Source: Marasmius tenuissimus (taxonomy: Eukaryota > Basidiomycota > Agaricomycetes > Agaricales > Marasmiaceae). Taken from it: a stretch of 64,000 nt of DNA. Made by a program: the position numbers and the translations under genes. The notes under the pieces were generated by a model. That model worked only from the letters and a program-made list of their open reading frames with translations. It ran no database searches and had not been told where the DNA came from. Shown here in pieces: positions 10,331-21,909 of the stretch (position 1 is the stretch's first letter; every line of letters starts with the position of its first letter). The stretch is taken from assembly GCA_029532415.1 (NCBI GenBank), contig JAQOTA010000069.1, positions 2,666,001 to 2,730,000 of the forward strand, given 5' to 3'.

Positions 10331-13300
10331 TACCAGACCACATACCACAACAATACTCAGATTCAACAAAAGAGTTTATGGTAGTGTGGTCTAACTAGGC
10401 GAGACTAATCTCACAGCTGTACTTTAAATGTTGGTAATGTGTACTTCTGTGACATGTACCTCAGCATCATCATCATTGTTATCTTTCTGAAACACCTGCT
10501 AATTTCATGGTCACCACACAGACTGCCCTCCCAGGTATATAAACCTAATGCATCACATCTCCCTTGCTCATTGGGTGTTGCTCTGCTCTTACAACCCTTG
10601 TATACCTACCTCAGAACCCCAACATAAGCCATTGGTGAGAGAGTTACTCTGTGATCTACCTAAATACTAACTGACATCAGCAAAAGTGGACTTTGATTGC
10701 CAAATTTTGCCAGATTTTTGAGGGTTTTTGATGGTCCAAGTCAAAATGTTGGACACTGTTGGTGCTGTCTACCACAAACAGCTAAGAAACATTTGGTTTT
10801 CATATTTGGGGGATGTATCTAGTACATAAAAGAATGGAAGAATAGAAAGATAACAAGAGATTAGATATCCTACACACCATTAGAAATTTCAGGTTGCACA
10901 AAAAGCAACTTAGGTTGTCAGATTGTTGGGTTTTTCGCCTAATTTGGTGGGGTGGAAACCCAGGACAATCCATCACCATCAAACTCTGAAAGTACTGATG
11001 GAGTCTTCCAGATCTCAAGCTTGCTAGCAGAAGCAGAAGATGGTACTCATTCTTTATGTAGGTTAGGTGTATCTACATGATTATTATCATTACAGACTTG
11101 AACACTGATTTAAATTACGCTGCAGGACTCTCACAAAACATCATTGAGTACACCACTGCCCTCAGCTGCCACCTCAATCGGAACTCAGTAAATAGTATGT
11201 TCACACTGGTCTCATTATAGCACATGAGGAAGCTGACTATATGCACCTGTTCTCCACTGTAGGACTGTTTGGTGTGGCATTGGAGACCATCACTTGCAGC
11301 TAACCATGAGTCTATCTGGTTACCAACATCACAACTGCCAAATGCCACAAGTTACTCCCTATGGCATCTGCACTGCTGGAAATTCAGGGGTGAATTTTTA
11401 CTTGAGACCATCATTGAACCAGTCAACTGATCCTTAACCCTAGTATGATGCTGCAAAATGAAATGTGAGAGATGGTGATACTGAGCAAGCCCATACAGAC
11501 ATATCCCCACAGTATTTATCTGTATTACTTGTACTTACTTGCAATTGAGTTTGTTTGTGTTCACATTTCTCTGTACTGGTGAGGATACATCCAAGGTCTT
11601 TGTGGAACTGTCATATTGAGGGTTCTTAATTCCTGCTTGTTGGTCTGGTGATTTCTGGTCAGCTCAGCTGGTCTGATGTTGTGTGGTCATCCCTGATCTG
11701 TCTACCCTTGTCTAATGAGGGCGTGTCAGCCTGGGGCCTGGTATGTCCTATCCAGCTATTAGTAATGGTCAACATGAACAATTCACCTGTCAATTCACTT
11801 TTTGATTCAGATGGTGAATTGGAGCATGGTGAATTGGCAATTCAGGGTGAATTGTGGTGAATTGTTGAAACAGCTCTGGAGCCATTTTGACTGCTGAATC
11901 ATCAATTCACCTTGGCGATTCAGGCTCAAATTCTGTTGCTCCTAATTCTCGCCAAGTTGAGAGTTGCTTGTGAGCGCTTCCCTGTTCTCCCCAAATGTGG
12001 TTAATCACCTTCCCACTTGAGGACCTCTGAGCATATATAACAGGTATTTTCTGAGTAGCCTCTTCTGGAACCAGCCAGAACTCAACAGTGAATCAAATTG
12101 TCGTTGTCATATAAACTGGTATCAAGGCTGTAAGTTTGTTTATAGCAGCAAAACTTATGATGAATCAAGAACATGAATCGAGTTCTGAATCAACCCTTTA
12201 AATGGGGCGGTCAACGGATCCCATCGATTCAACCTTGACAAATTGACACTGAATGGGCACTTGAATCAACAGGTGAATAATTCACATTGGCCGCTACTAT
12301 TGATGAGAAAATTACATTCTGATGTGAACTCATAGGCAAATGATAGTCTAATAGCGTGGACTAGACACTATCAGACTGGAAGTATCTGCACAAAAACACC
12401 TTTGTGAATCAGAGACTAACCAGGCCTGTCAGGTTGGTGAGCCCTAATTCCAACTGCCGGGACTAGTTAGTGACTGACCAGATCCACATAGGTTCGCTGG
12501 TGGACAATTTGGTGTCAATGGTGAGTTTTTTATCATTATTCTTACTTGTTCAATACTGATGATGGATCCTTGAGCCTTCAACTCCTCATAGATACAAATC
12601 TCAACTACCTGCAGCTCATGATCAATGAGCATTGACTTTTGACAAGCAGCCCAAACATTGCAGGTATGTTGTTCCTGCCATCATTCCTCCTTTCACTTTA
12701 ACCTCACCAAACACCTAGAAAAGAGTGTATGGCCACATTCTTTAATCAGGTGAGTACAGTGATTCTTATGTCTTGTGCAGTATAGTAACCATTGTTCTGT
12801 ATATTTACAGATATCTTGGGCACCCAATGAGAACAATCACACAGATTCTACATCAAGAATATGCCAACAAATATTGTATCAACACTAATAGTGGATTGTA
12901 CTGGGTGGGAAATCAAGGGCATGTTGTGAGGAGTGGGTTCTGGGCTGGGCTAACAGTGTCTGTGGAGATGGTAATTATTTTGCATGTGAGTGTATAGGAG
13001 GTATTGCTGGCAGGAATACACTTATTAAAAATACTATTATTTGATGAATAGCTACTTACAAGAGTACCGGGGAATACTGCTATGGAAACTCAAGTGTACC
13101 TCGATGAGATCTTGGATTTTTGAAGCGGATAGACTGGTGGGGTTGCCTAGTGAATGCGTGAACGCGTCACTATCTCAGCACCATATTACATAGATTTCAA
13201 TTCACAAGTTCGGGAGACTTGGGCATTGAGGTTCTGGCATTAGTGGGAAATAGTAGTAGGAGGTCCGTGCTTGCTGTGTCCATCCCCAGCATTGAACCCT

Positions 13301-13400
13301 TTTTGTCCCAGTTCAACTGACTATTCACTTTCTGCAGTCAATTTCTGAGCTGGCAGACCACCTTTGAAGGGTAATCTCAAACTGTGTCAAAAATGCACCC
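10331..13400. other. AT-rich block without recognisable genes
   Basis: Composition is clearly more AT-rich than the unit copies. From 11760 to 12300 the motifs TGAATT, GATTCA and TGAATC recur densely in both orientations. I found no coding exon. It is best read as decayed transposon sequence. Confidence 0.45.
11863..12109 (+). mobile_element. Possible solo or truncated LTR
   Basis: The segment starts TGTTG, ends GTCA, and contains CATATATAACAGG about 170 bp in. It is followed within 6 nt by ACTGGTATCAAGGC, close to the TGGTATCAGAGC primer-binding site (initiator tRNA-Met) of many fungal LTR elements. No partner LTR or target duplication was found, so this is tentative. Confidence 0.33.
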
Positions 13401-15535
13401 GAGTTGGTCATTCCAGTGGATATTTTAATTCATGCAAACTAGTCATCGACGTCAGCCGAGGTTTATGACTCAACATGACATGTCTCAAGAACCTCCTAAA
13501 TACTGGATGTCGATCTTAGCCCAATATGTTCGACAAACGGATGTCATTTGAAGTTTTGGCCAACTGTTCTGTGAGATACGCAGGAAGGTACACTCAATTA
13601 CCTGTGGCCGCCCCGTGGTTGATGATTGATTTCGACTGATTACTTGCAAGCGTTGAAAATTTACGGGCACAATGAGATGATCACCAACTAAGTGAGAAGC
13701 CTGACAGAATTCCGGAAGACCATACCTTGACACATCAAACCTGTCTCCAGACCAAAACCAGAATCCACAGTGTCGAGTGATGAGGACTTGAGATTTGAGC
13801 CCGTTGGCAGGGCCGGTTGATATCCTGACGCTCGAGAAACCTGGATTTTCGTATTCGGACCCGCCGGCGGAGCCGGCTGACGCCCCAAGTCGCTATCCAT
13901 CAGCAGAAGCTTGGAGCCTGGAGATAAGTTGTCATCGGCCATGGGCACGAGTGGTGAAGAATCGAGATACTGGATTTTTCTTGCAGTGTGCACCATGTCC
14001 TTGTCGACGTGTCAAGCGATGCCCCAGATTACCGCGGTGCTACACTGTCCAGAAAACAGGAAAAATAGGGTTGCACTGAGCTATCTCAGGACACTCTAGA
14101 GTACAGCTTATCGCAAGGCATCAGACAAGCAATAGCGTTGACTAGCATAGTTTAGGTCTGCGCGATTGTGCTTTACCGTGGCGACCGCACCACTCGTCGA
14201 GTTCCTCAATGTCTGAAACAGATAGTGAGACTCCTGGTTTCTTATGAGGAACAGCTATCAGGAAGAAGAGTGTAGACAATGGTGGCAGCTTACGTGACAG
14301 TGTCGCGGCAATAGACGATTCTAAGATTCCCATTACGAGGTTGGGTTGAGCTCACCCCAGTCAGGCACTAATGACATTGATAGACTCTGATACTGTCCCC
14401 TCAGCTACCTTGTTCTTGGATAGGAATGATTGTAGCATGTCGTGGGCTCAAGGGCACCAATGAGCGCTTCTGTGCCACTGGGTTTTGCATAGGTTTCTGG
14501 AGGTCCGCCGCTGAGAACCTGTGTTTATCTGCCCTCCTTGGGCCTGACAACCCAATAGCAACCCAATGGCAACACGGGGCTTGCCTACGAATCCTGACCA
14601 GCTGTAGGCAGAATACCGCAAAGAAACCTATCCGCTCCGAAAAGCTGAGCTACCAGGGTGATTGAGCCAAAATCCTGAATCTAGGTGGTCAATAGCCAGT
14701 GAAGCAGGGATGTAATGGCGATATCCAGCCCTCAGACCACCTTTTGTGCCCTTCAAGCGAGGAGTTCAGAGGTCCTGATTAGGTTCAATTTGGTCCCAAA
14801 CAAATAAAGGTTCACGGAAGCTGGAACATATGCAAAATCCAGTACCCACATTCGCATCTCCTGATCAAAAGAGCTCGGCACCCGGCAGCATTCTTAGAAA
14901 CTCTCTATGGTCGATCCTTTTCTGGCTTGAACTCATTGTTCGTCTTGGAAAGATAGGACCTGGACACTTGCCAAATTCATTTTTTCTCTCGCCTTGATCA
15001 CGAGGTCACCGTCAGCAACCTTCTTGCCGTGCATGAAAGGATGGTTGGATGGTTGAGGACGGGTCTTCGAAACCAAAATTGACGGATGGCAGTGCAAGCG
15101 GCGACTAGTACGATGTGATGCCCACTCGTACGTTAATGACCATATCGTGGTATTTGATCTTATGATTCTATCTTCCACATCTGTTGGTTTATCATTCACT
15201 ACAATAGCAATGTCAGATATCCAAGAATATCAGCAACAAGACCGTCAACAGCATGCGGTGAACCTCTCTTATACCATTCGCACGCTTTGCCATAATCTAC
15301 AAGTATCTGTATCTTTTTATGATAATCAACCGTCTGATCGACTATTGCCCTTCAGGATCACAAGCCATTGTTCTAAAGAAGCGTGATACACCACTTGCAA
15401 GTATCAATCATGGGTGCCTGTTCTTTTGATGTTGGGGGTGAGGCTTGGACATAGATATAAAACGTTGGTGTTCGTGTGATGGGGTGGAATCTCACCCGCT
15501 CAAGCACCTCGTTCCTTTCAGATTCTGACCCGGTG
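13401..15535. other. Gene-poor flank and upstream block of the membrane-protein gene
   Basis: Short frames at 13485-13996 and 14426-14665 have no recognised domain. From about 15090 to 15540 the sequence resembles 34600-35012, in the same position before the paralogous gene at 35013, so it probably holds its promoter. No core promoter is certain. Confidence 0.4.
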
Positions 15536-16790
15536 ATGCCGTCTCTGTGAGTTGTTTCCTTCCGAAGTTATCTATGTTGCACATCGGCACTCACTGTCCC
15601 CCTAATCATTGAATACTGATGGCTCGCCGCTCCCTAGATTCCGACTGCGTACACTCACTTTGTTTCGTCTCTCTATCCTCACGCTCCCTACAAGTATCTT
15701 GATACCCCACCAAACATCGGCCGTGACCGTTGACACCGCTATTCCCTCGACTCTAATCATTGAAGAGCCCTTTACTTACACCTGGCACATATCTGACTCA
15801 GAGCCGACGGTGGTAGACCTGAACCTTGGTTTTGTCCAGTCGGGCCTGGCTCTATTTATGCAGACCTATCTACTTGTGAACGGGAGAACACAGGGCGAGT
15901 ATACATATGGTGCTAATATTCCCCCTGGGTGGGTCATTTTATTCTCCTACGGGTAAGGCAATTTCACTAAAAGTAGTCAATGGTCAATGGGAGTCTCGTT
16001 TACTCGTAATCAGAATCTCCGCATCCGAGTTAGTTGTCCCTCGGACGGTTGTTTTCGCTGGTACCCGACCTTTACCATCGCCGGCGACGACACTGTCGCA
16101 GAGTGCCACCACTAAAGCACCCCCGAGTGCAACTAATATGACATCAGAGAGCTCAGGTACCACAGCGTAAGCATGTCAACTCCTTTTCTCACTCTTGAAT
16201 GTATTCTCTACATCAAGAAACCTACCACTACGGTTCTCCCTCCTCGACATTTCGGGCAGGTTTACGCCTGAATCTCTTTTCCATAAGCCACTACCGATCT
16301 GACAAATAATTGAATTCAGACCAACTGCACTGACCTCGACCACCCCTGCAAAGTCGAAGGGAAACATCCCGGTGATCTTTCGGAGTGGCGTCCTTGGCGG
16401 GGTCGTAGCACTTCTAACTTTGGGGATCTGCTGGAGACGTTGTAGGGCAAGGAAAGATACGCCAGACCCTTCCTGATCAATCTCAACGAGCGACCCTCAT
16501 CATTACGAACAGCACGCCTCCACAACCTCTACCAGACGTCATCCCTTCAGCGTTGGATCGGAGGTTACACCTCAGATTCAACTATGAACAGCGGCAAGAC
16601 ACGCAGACTCGAACTACCGCCTCGCCAACTTTCTCATGGTGACGATTATGACCGCTTGGAGCAAAGAAACCACGCCAGTGTTCCCCACAATCCAGAGGTT
16701 CGAGCCCAGCTTCGAGAAATGGCGGAGAGAATCGCGAGGTTGGAAGCCGATCAAGCGCCTCCAGATTATCGTTCCAACGTCTCCGGCTAA
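15536..16790 (+). CDS. G-A: secreted-ectodomain, single-pass membrane protein with PPxY tail
   Basis: Five exons: 15536-15546, 15638-15928, 16014-16166, 16320-16456 and 16513-16790, total 870 nt, 289 aa. The start MPSL is split by a phase-2 intron as in all paralogues. A hydrophobic signal segment (about 5-30) is followed by an ectodomain with FTYTW and GEYT...PPG, a Ser/Thr stalk, a transmembrane segment (about 174-190), a WRRCRARK stop-transfer, a coiled coil with LREMAERIARLEAD and a C-terminal PPDY (280-283). PPxY motifs bind WW domains such as those of Nedd4/Rsp5 ubiquitin ligases, so a role as a surface protein handled by such a ligase is inferred. A small exon of the 35013 paralogue is missing here without breaking frame. 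The last intron has AT instead of GT at its donor (16457); if retained, translation stops before the coiled coil. Confidence 0.72.
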
Positions 16791-16839
16791 TAGCAGCCAC
16801 CAGGAAATCCTCAGGGAGCTGGAAATCTGTGTTGGTATA

Positions 16840-17576
16840 TACTCGAGGTCCGATGCTAACGTGTCCTGTATATCTAAAGTACACTATCTGTGAATTTGAG
16901 AGAATCAATAGTAATGATAGATTCGACGGTGTGAAGCACCTCTAGCTCCAGGTCCTCCCAATCTACTGTCAACTTACCGCTTCTCCAGAACCGGAGCGAG
17001 TCGAGATAGTAGTCTGCATCTGAGGGAGGAGAGACACGAATCAGCCTTGGATTCATCAATGCCGGGAAAAGGACTGTCAAAGTACGAAAATGGGATCCTT
17101 TGAGGCCTGAGTAATACGCAGGCCAGAGTTGAACCGACATATATTCCTACACGAGCCACTAACTAGAACCCAAATATGCGACGTCAAAATAAGACCTGGA
17201 GCACAGAAGTCAACCAGCAACGCGCCGGCATGGATCACTCTTGCTCCCGTAGCTTTGTCCTCCTCTCCATGGTCTTCTCTTCTATCCATCCGGTGGGTAC
17301 GCCGAGCCCAATAGGGGAGAATGTTAATTCCCTTACGCGTCCAGTACACAGGTCATACTAATCAGCATCCACGCGACGTACGCACACACGTATCTCTTGA
17401 AATGCTCTTCAAACTCGATCTCATCCAAAAACTCAAGGTTATCCAAATCATTTATCAAACCCCCGCTCCAACTGTTCCATACTCAACAACACGCCATCTA
17501 TATTCGACTTCCAGAAGAGTACGAGAGCCACGGCGTTTCCTTTGCCCTCTCCTGCCGGTACGAGTCGGTGATTCAT
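16840..17576 (-). pseudogene. GT15-I: KRE2/KTR mannosyltransferase fragment
   Basis: The minus strand begins MNHRLVPAGEGKGNAVALVL and continues IDGVLLSMEQLERGFDK, matching the N-terminal catalytic region of GT15 alpha-1,2-mannosyltransferases (pattern NATFV.L.RNS.I.G...S...LE..FN). These are Golgi enzymes that extend O- and N-linked mannans with GDP-mannose. In-frame TGA and TAG and a frameshift follow within 60 nt, and only fragments such as FEEHFKRY remain. The C-terminal core is not seen. Sits between G-A and F1-I, as in the other units. Confidence 0.6.
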
Positions 17577-17689
17577 AGCAAAGCCGGCGGAGATTTTAAC
17601 ATTCCCTCTATTGTTATTTCAGGTAGTTGTTGCTCCCTTACCTTGTCTGCGTCTGTGTCCGTGTCGGTAATATCTATAGAGACCAGGAT

Positions 17690-19123
17690 TGGGGTTGGCT
17701 CAAAGGCGGTGTTCAGGTTGGAGGTACAAGTAGAAGCAGTAGAGGTATTGGTGATCAAAGGCGCAGGATGGGTATGCATATATCTCGCACTGAATCTGGT
17801 GGTGTTTTTGAGGGAGCAACTGCTATTGTCGTCGGAAGCGGGGGTTTTGACTTGGCCTTGACCTGCACCTTCCCTTACATCATCGTCTCCTTTTCCTTCC
17901 CCTACTCGAGCTTCACAGACGGTTCAGGTGACGATGAGAAAGCACCAGCCGTTTCCATCGTCGATGTTGATACTACCGGTTTCGTAGCTTCGGGATCGGG
18001 TTCAGATGTTTGCTTGGTCTCTGAGAATGGTGGAGGAGGTAAAAGTCGTAACGGCTGCACTGGTATAATAGATTCGGGTTCCTGCCCTCCGTCTTTATCT
18101 CGTAAAGCAGCACCCAACGAGAATGGTAGCGGCGGCGAAGGTTGTATAACGTGATCAAGAGGCGCATCAAGGTCGAGTTAGTGCCGGTATCGTGTCAGCG
18201 GGAGAGGGCGCATCTTTGCCCGACGGCTCTATGGGTCCGTTCAAAGGGGAGGTAGAGCTCGGCGAGGGCAACGCTAGTGGGGATGGAATGGAAGAAACGT
18301 TGGTTTCGAGCACAGGTGTTGGGTCTGGATGATTGGATACCGGCGCATTCGTATTCGAGATGGCAGACGACGCTGCTGGCTGGGTTATCTTTGACGGACC
18401 GAATATCTTCTTCGTTGGGAACTTCTCCTGCTTGGCTGGCGATTTTCTGTAGTGTTGAATAAGCATCTCGGAGGACTCGAAGACAAATATACGTACGAAG
18501 CCCAAACTGTCAACTATACATCATCAACCTGCCTGCCATGCCAGTGTTGATACTATCGAACGTCGTATCCATATCGATGTCATTGTCCAAGTCCATAGTC
18601 ACATTCATCAGCTCCGTCTGGTTCAAATTCAGAAGGAGCGGAGTCTGGGTCTTCAAATCAACACAGACATCGAGAGGGAAAAAGAAAACACGCACCTCAT
18701 CATCCCAACCCTCAATAGCAGACTTCAAACTTGCCAGCTAATGCGGCGTCGAGTACGTTTTCGTCTTCGTCGGGCTGTTCCCCCTGGGCGATTCAACCAA
18801 AACGTCTCTTTTCGATTTCGCCGGCGATGCATCCCGCGGTACCATGCGCGTAGCTCCCATCCCTAGCACGCCGTATTCCTCTCCGTTGCTCCCTTGAAAG
18901 GAAGAGTATCCGCCGCCGTCTTTACGTGAGAGGTAAGAGTCGTCGTCCCCATTGCCGTTTGGGATTTGGAATGAGTCTTCTGTCGATGCGAATAAATCCG
19001 GTAGGTGTCGTGGACTGAGGTATTGGTTGGGTATTTGGGGTGACTGCATCCCGAAGCACTGTCAGTACAGTCGCGGAGAGAGGGTATAAAGACAATAAGA
19101 CGAATTCGTCGAACCCGAACCAT
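17690..19123 (-). pseudogene. F1-I: broken copy of the Ser/Pro-rich F1 gene
   Basis: Same architecture as F1 at 1-2509: start exon 19115-19123 (MVR), then 18696-19043, 18520-18644 and 18446 downward, with conserved intron positions. It is inactivated by an in-frame TAG at 18738-18740 where other copies have CGG, a frameshift near 18170-18185, and a TAG at 17902-17904 where CAG is expected (SVKLE then stop). The first intron donor has decayed from GTACGT to GTTCGA. The lesions are mostly C-to-T or G-to-A. Confidence 0.75.
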
Positions 19124-19369
19124 CGTTGTTGGTGATGATGACTGTCAATGGCCAACTATAGATTTCACATCTAGCCGCGAATCGACACATGTCACGTTCA
19201 CGCGTCGGTCACAAGACTTGCCGGGCGGCACTTGACAATATCTGCGCCGGCGTTTCGTTCGACAGGCAAATCTCAAGCTCAAGCTAGAAAACTGACAAGG
19301 GAATGAGCTGCGAAGCCGACAAGGAGAATATCCACCCGAGAGGGAAAAAGCAGTCTTGTGTGGGCCCAT

Positions 19370-19465
19370 CTCCCTGGCTGGGAGTCGAACCCAGCTTTCG
19401 CGCGTATATTCCTGCGCCATCTGTATGACAGGCGCGTGTACTAATAACCGATATACTACCAGGGA
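19370..19465 (-). tRNA. tRNA-Asp(GTC) with 31-nt intron
   Basis: Acceptor TCCCTGG/CCAGGGA pairs fully. Anticodon arm CGCGC-CTGTCAC-GCGCG with anticodon GTC; T-arm CTGGG-TTCGACT-CCCAG. Intron 19405-19435 after position 37. The D-loop is 3 nt longer than in sister copies. A T5 terminator follows on the minus strand. The best preserved tRNA-Asp here. Confidence 0.82.
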
Positions 19466-19800
19466 TTTACCTCCTATCATGATGCTGAGGTCTATATACC
19501 GTTTTCAATTCTCCCTCAATCTAAACTCTGATGGAGCCTTTGGAGTTTTCTCAAAATCCTTCGAACACGGGATTGAATCACAGAGCAAATACTCGGACTA
19601 AACATCCTTGTTGACAGACTTGCGCGCTCACAAGGTGGATTTACCTACTGACCGATCGATCGGATTCCAACGTGTTACCCAAAAGTAGATACCACCCAAT
19701 CCTAATCACACTCGAGTTTTCTCAGACTCCTTGTCCACGGGACCTAATACTCGGACTTTTTCTGCTGTATGTATATCCAGCCGCACGCCCGATCTCTAAC

Positions 19801-19895
19801 TCCGTTATGGTGTAGTGGCTAACATTATCGCCTCTCATTCACGAAGTCCTCCTGCTTGAACGCGATAGCCCAGGGTTTGATTCCCTGTAACGGAA
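19801..19895 (+). tRNA. tRNA-Glu(CTC) with 23-nt intron, T-loop variant
   Basis: All stems pair. The intron is 19838-19860. The T-loop is TTTGATT, the same C56-to-T change as at 4302, weakening the B box. A T9 run lies 20-30 nt downstream. Opposed to the tRNA-Asp at 19370. Confidence 0.78.
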
Positions 19896-20694
19896 TGCAA
19901 GGTATTGAGGCAATTTTTTTTTGTATCTTTCTACCATCATTTCTGCTTTCCATTAACTCTCAAACACTCATTTCTCTTTTTTCTTTGTTTACAGCCTAGG
20001 TCATTCTGAGAGTCCCCTCAGGATTTGACTATTAACGGCTTTTGTGAGTTTGATGCCTCACAGTTTTCGTTGAAACTTTGTTGGAACGGGAAGTGAACAA
20101 GTAGGAAGCCCCAAGAGAGAATTGGACAAAGAAACCTGTTCCCAAGTTAGGTTCCCATTCTCGTTCCGGTGATTGTCCAAATTGTCTGCTTTGTTTTTTT
20201 TGTAGTTGGAAGCTTTACCCTCCCATTTCGCGAACGCCCAACTCTATTAAAAAACCGGGTATTTGTAAAGTGGGAACCACCTCACATCCTTTCGCACCCA
20301 TCCCTCAGATGAACCAACGCAACGAGTCCTTAAAGCGAGGGTGACCTAACGTAGCGTAGCCCCTCTTTCTCCTTCCCTCTCCCGGGGGTAGGGATTTACC
20401 AACCGCCGCGGCTTTTGAAGGATTCCATCGTAGACTTACGGGTCCTATCACCGGTAGTACACACACATACAGACTCTCCGCCTCCTCGTAGTACTAACGA
20501 CACAAAATTCTACGACAATCAACTTCTTTGGTAGCCTGGGGATTGTGTACACGTGTACCGTTCCAGTTCTCCCCGAGTACATCAAGTTGCTACGACACGA
20601 ACAGTCAGTACCGACGTAGCGCAAATGACTTGGCGGCGCAAAGTCAAGGAGGTTTCATTACAGACTTCCGTCCTAATCACTGATACTCCGCCAT
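19896..20694. other. Spacer between tRNA-Glu copies
   Basis: No gene seen. Blocks around 20040-20450 recur at 6830-7000 and 33010-33350 (for example GGATTTACCAACCGCCGC), so this is part of the duplicated unit. Confidence 0.4.
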
Positions 20695-20789
20695 TCCGTT
20701 ATGGTGTAGTAACTAACATTATTGCCTCTCATTTGGTAAATCCCCGTGGATGTACACGATAGCCCAGGGTTCGATTCCCTGTAACGGAA
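20695..20789 (+). pseudogene. tRNA-Glu copy with transition damage
   Basis: Full length with paired acceptor and good T-arm, but the D-loop GG is AA (GTAGTAAC), the 5' anticodon stem is ATTGC, and the 3' side is ACGAT, so the stem no longer pairs properly. Each change is C-to-T or G-to-A relative to the intact copies. A T6 run follows. Confidence 0.7.
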
Positions 20790-21353
20790 ATAAGAATCCT
20801 GGGTAGATACATGTTTTTTCATGTACGGTACACATACATTCGCCCGAGTCGCACCTATGAGGAGTTCCGAGCCTAACAATGGACTGCACATTGGTATATG
20901 CCTTCTACTTCATCTTAACAGCCTATGCGGTACAGAGCACTCTCGTTCTGTATTGTTATCACGGCTCAGGCGCCATGCATGATGCGAGGACAGGACATCC
21001 TAGACAGCGACTCGACGAACAAGTGACCGATGGGCTTCTCCCACTTCATTTCGTCAACTTAAGGAGGAAAAAATGTAAAACGGCTGCCCGCACCCAAGGT
21101 TCCCCAACTCCCATCATGATAGCTGGAGGTGGTAAGAAGAGAAGGTACACACTAATTAAATCTTGGTTGCAACTTATTCGCCTTCGCGGTTCTCGAATAA
21201 ATTTCAGCATGCTTTGTTTCAACGGACGCTGAAAAGCGAGTAAACAACAAGAACGGGGGGGAATGGGCGCAACGTCGGAACGATCGAACGCCATTTTTCA
21301 ACTCCGAAGCTATGGTGCGATGATTGCCCAGGTGTTGAGAACTTCCGAAGGTA

Positions 21354-21629
21354 TGCTGTCTTTTAAAATTTCCTCTTACCATCTATTTACCTCACGGTCC
21401 CCTACCGCGAAAATCATTCGTGATACCAGGATTCACGTATCTCAGATACTTAATATCTTCGTCATCTAATATCCGTGACTACTCATTAGACTGCTGTCTT
21501 TTAAAATTTCCTCTTACCATCTACTTACCTCACGGTCCCCTACCGCGAAAATCATTCGTGATACCAGGATTCACGTATCTCAGATACTTAATATCTTCGT
21601 CATCTAATATCCGTGACTACTCATTAGAC
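21354..21629. repeat. Tandem duplication, two 138-bp units
   Basis: 21354-21491 and 21492-21629 start with TGCTGTCTTTTAAAATTTCC and align along their length with a single difference seen by eye (ATCTATTTAC versus ATCTACTTAC). The near identity marks it as recent. It lies about 280 bp past the 3' end of 7TM-b. No coding role seen. Confidence 0.9.
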
Positions 21630-21909
21630 CGCTCAGAGTCGGGCGTGGTCGAAACAGGCGGTTTGAGCTTTGCGGCATTCCAGCGACGGATGATAAATTA
21701 TGTATCAGCAGACGCATGGATCTATCATACATAATTGAGAGCTGGGACACACAGAAACCGACTTTAGCTAAACATTCCGGCGTCTGTATAGCGAGAGGAT
21801 ACAGACGCCGGACAAGTATTCTCCGGCCACTAGGTCGAAACCCAACTATACCCCTATCAAACATTTCGGCCCGTAGTAAACGGAATATCCTGTAGGACAG
21901 CGCCTACTA

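Noticed and set aside
17627..18154. 175-codon plus-strand frame
   Set aside because: Antisense of F1-I; its apparent composition is the mirror of the Ser/Pro-rich F1 sequence.
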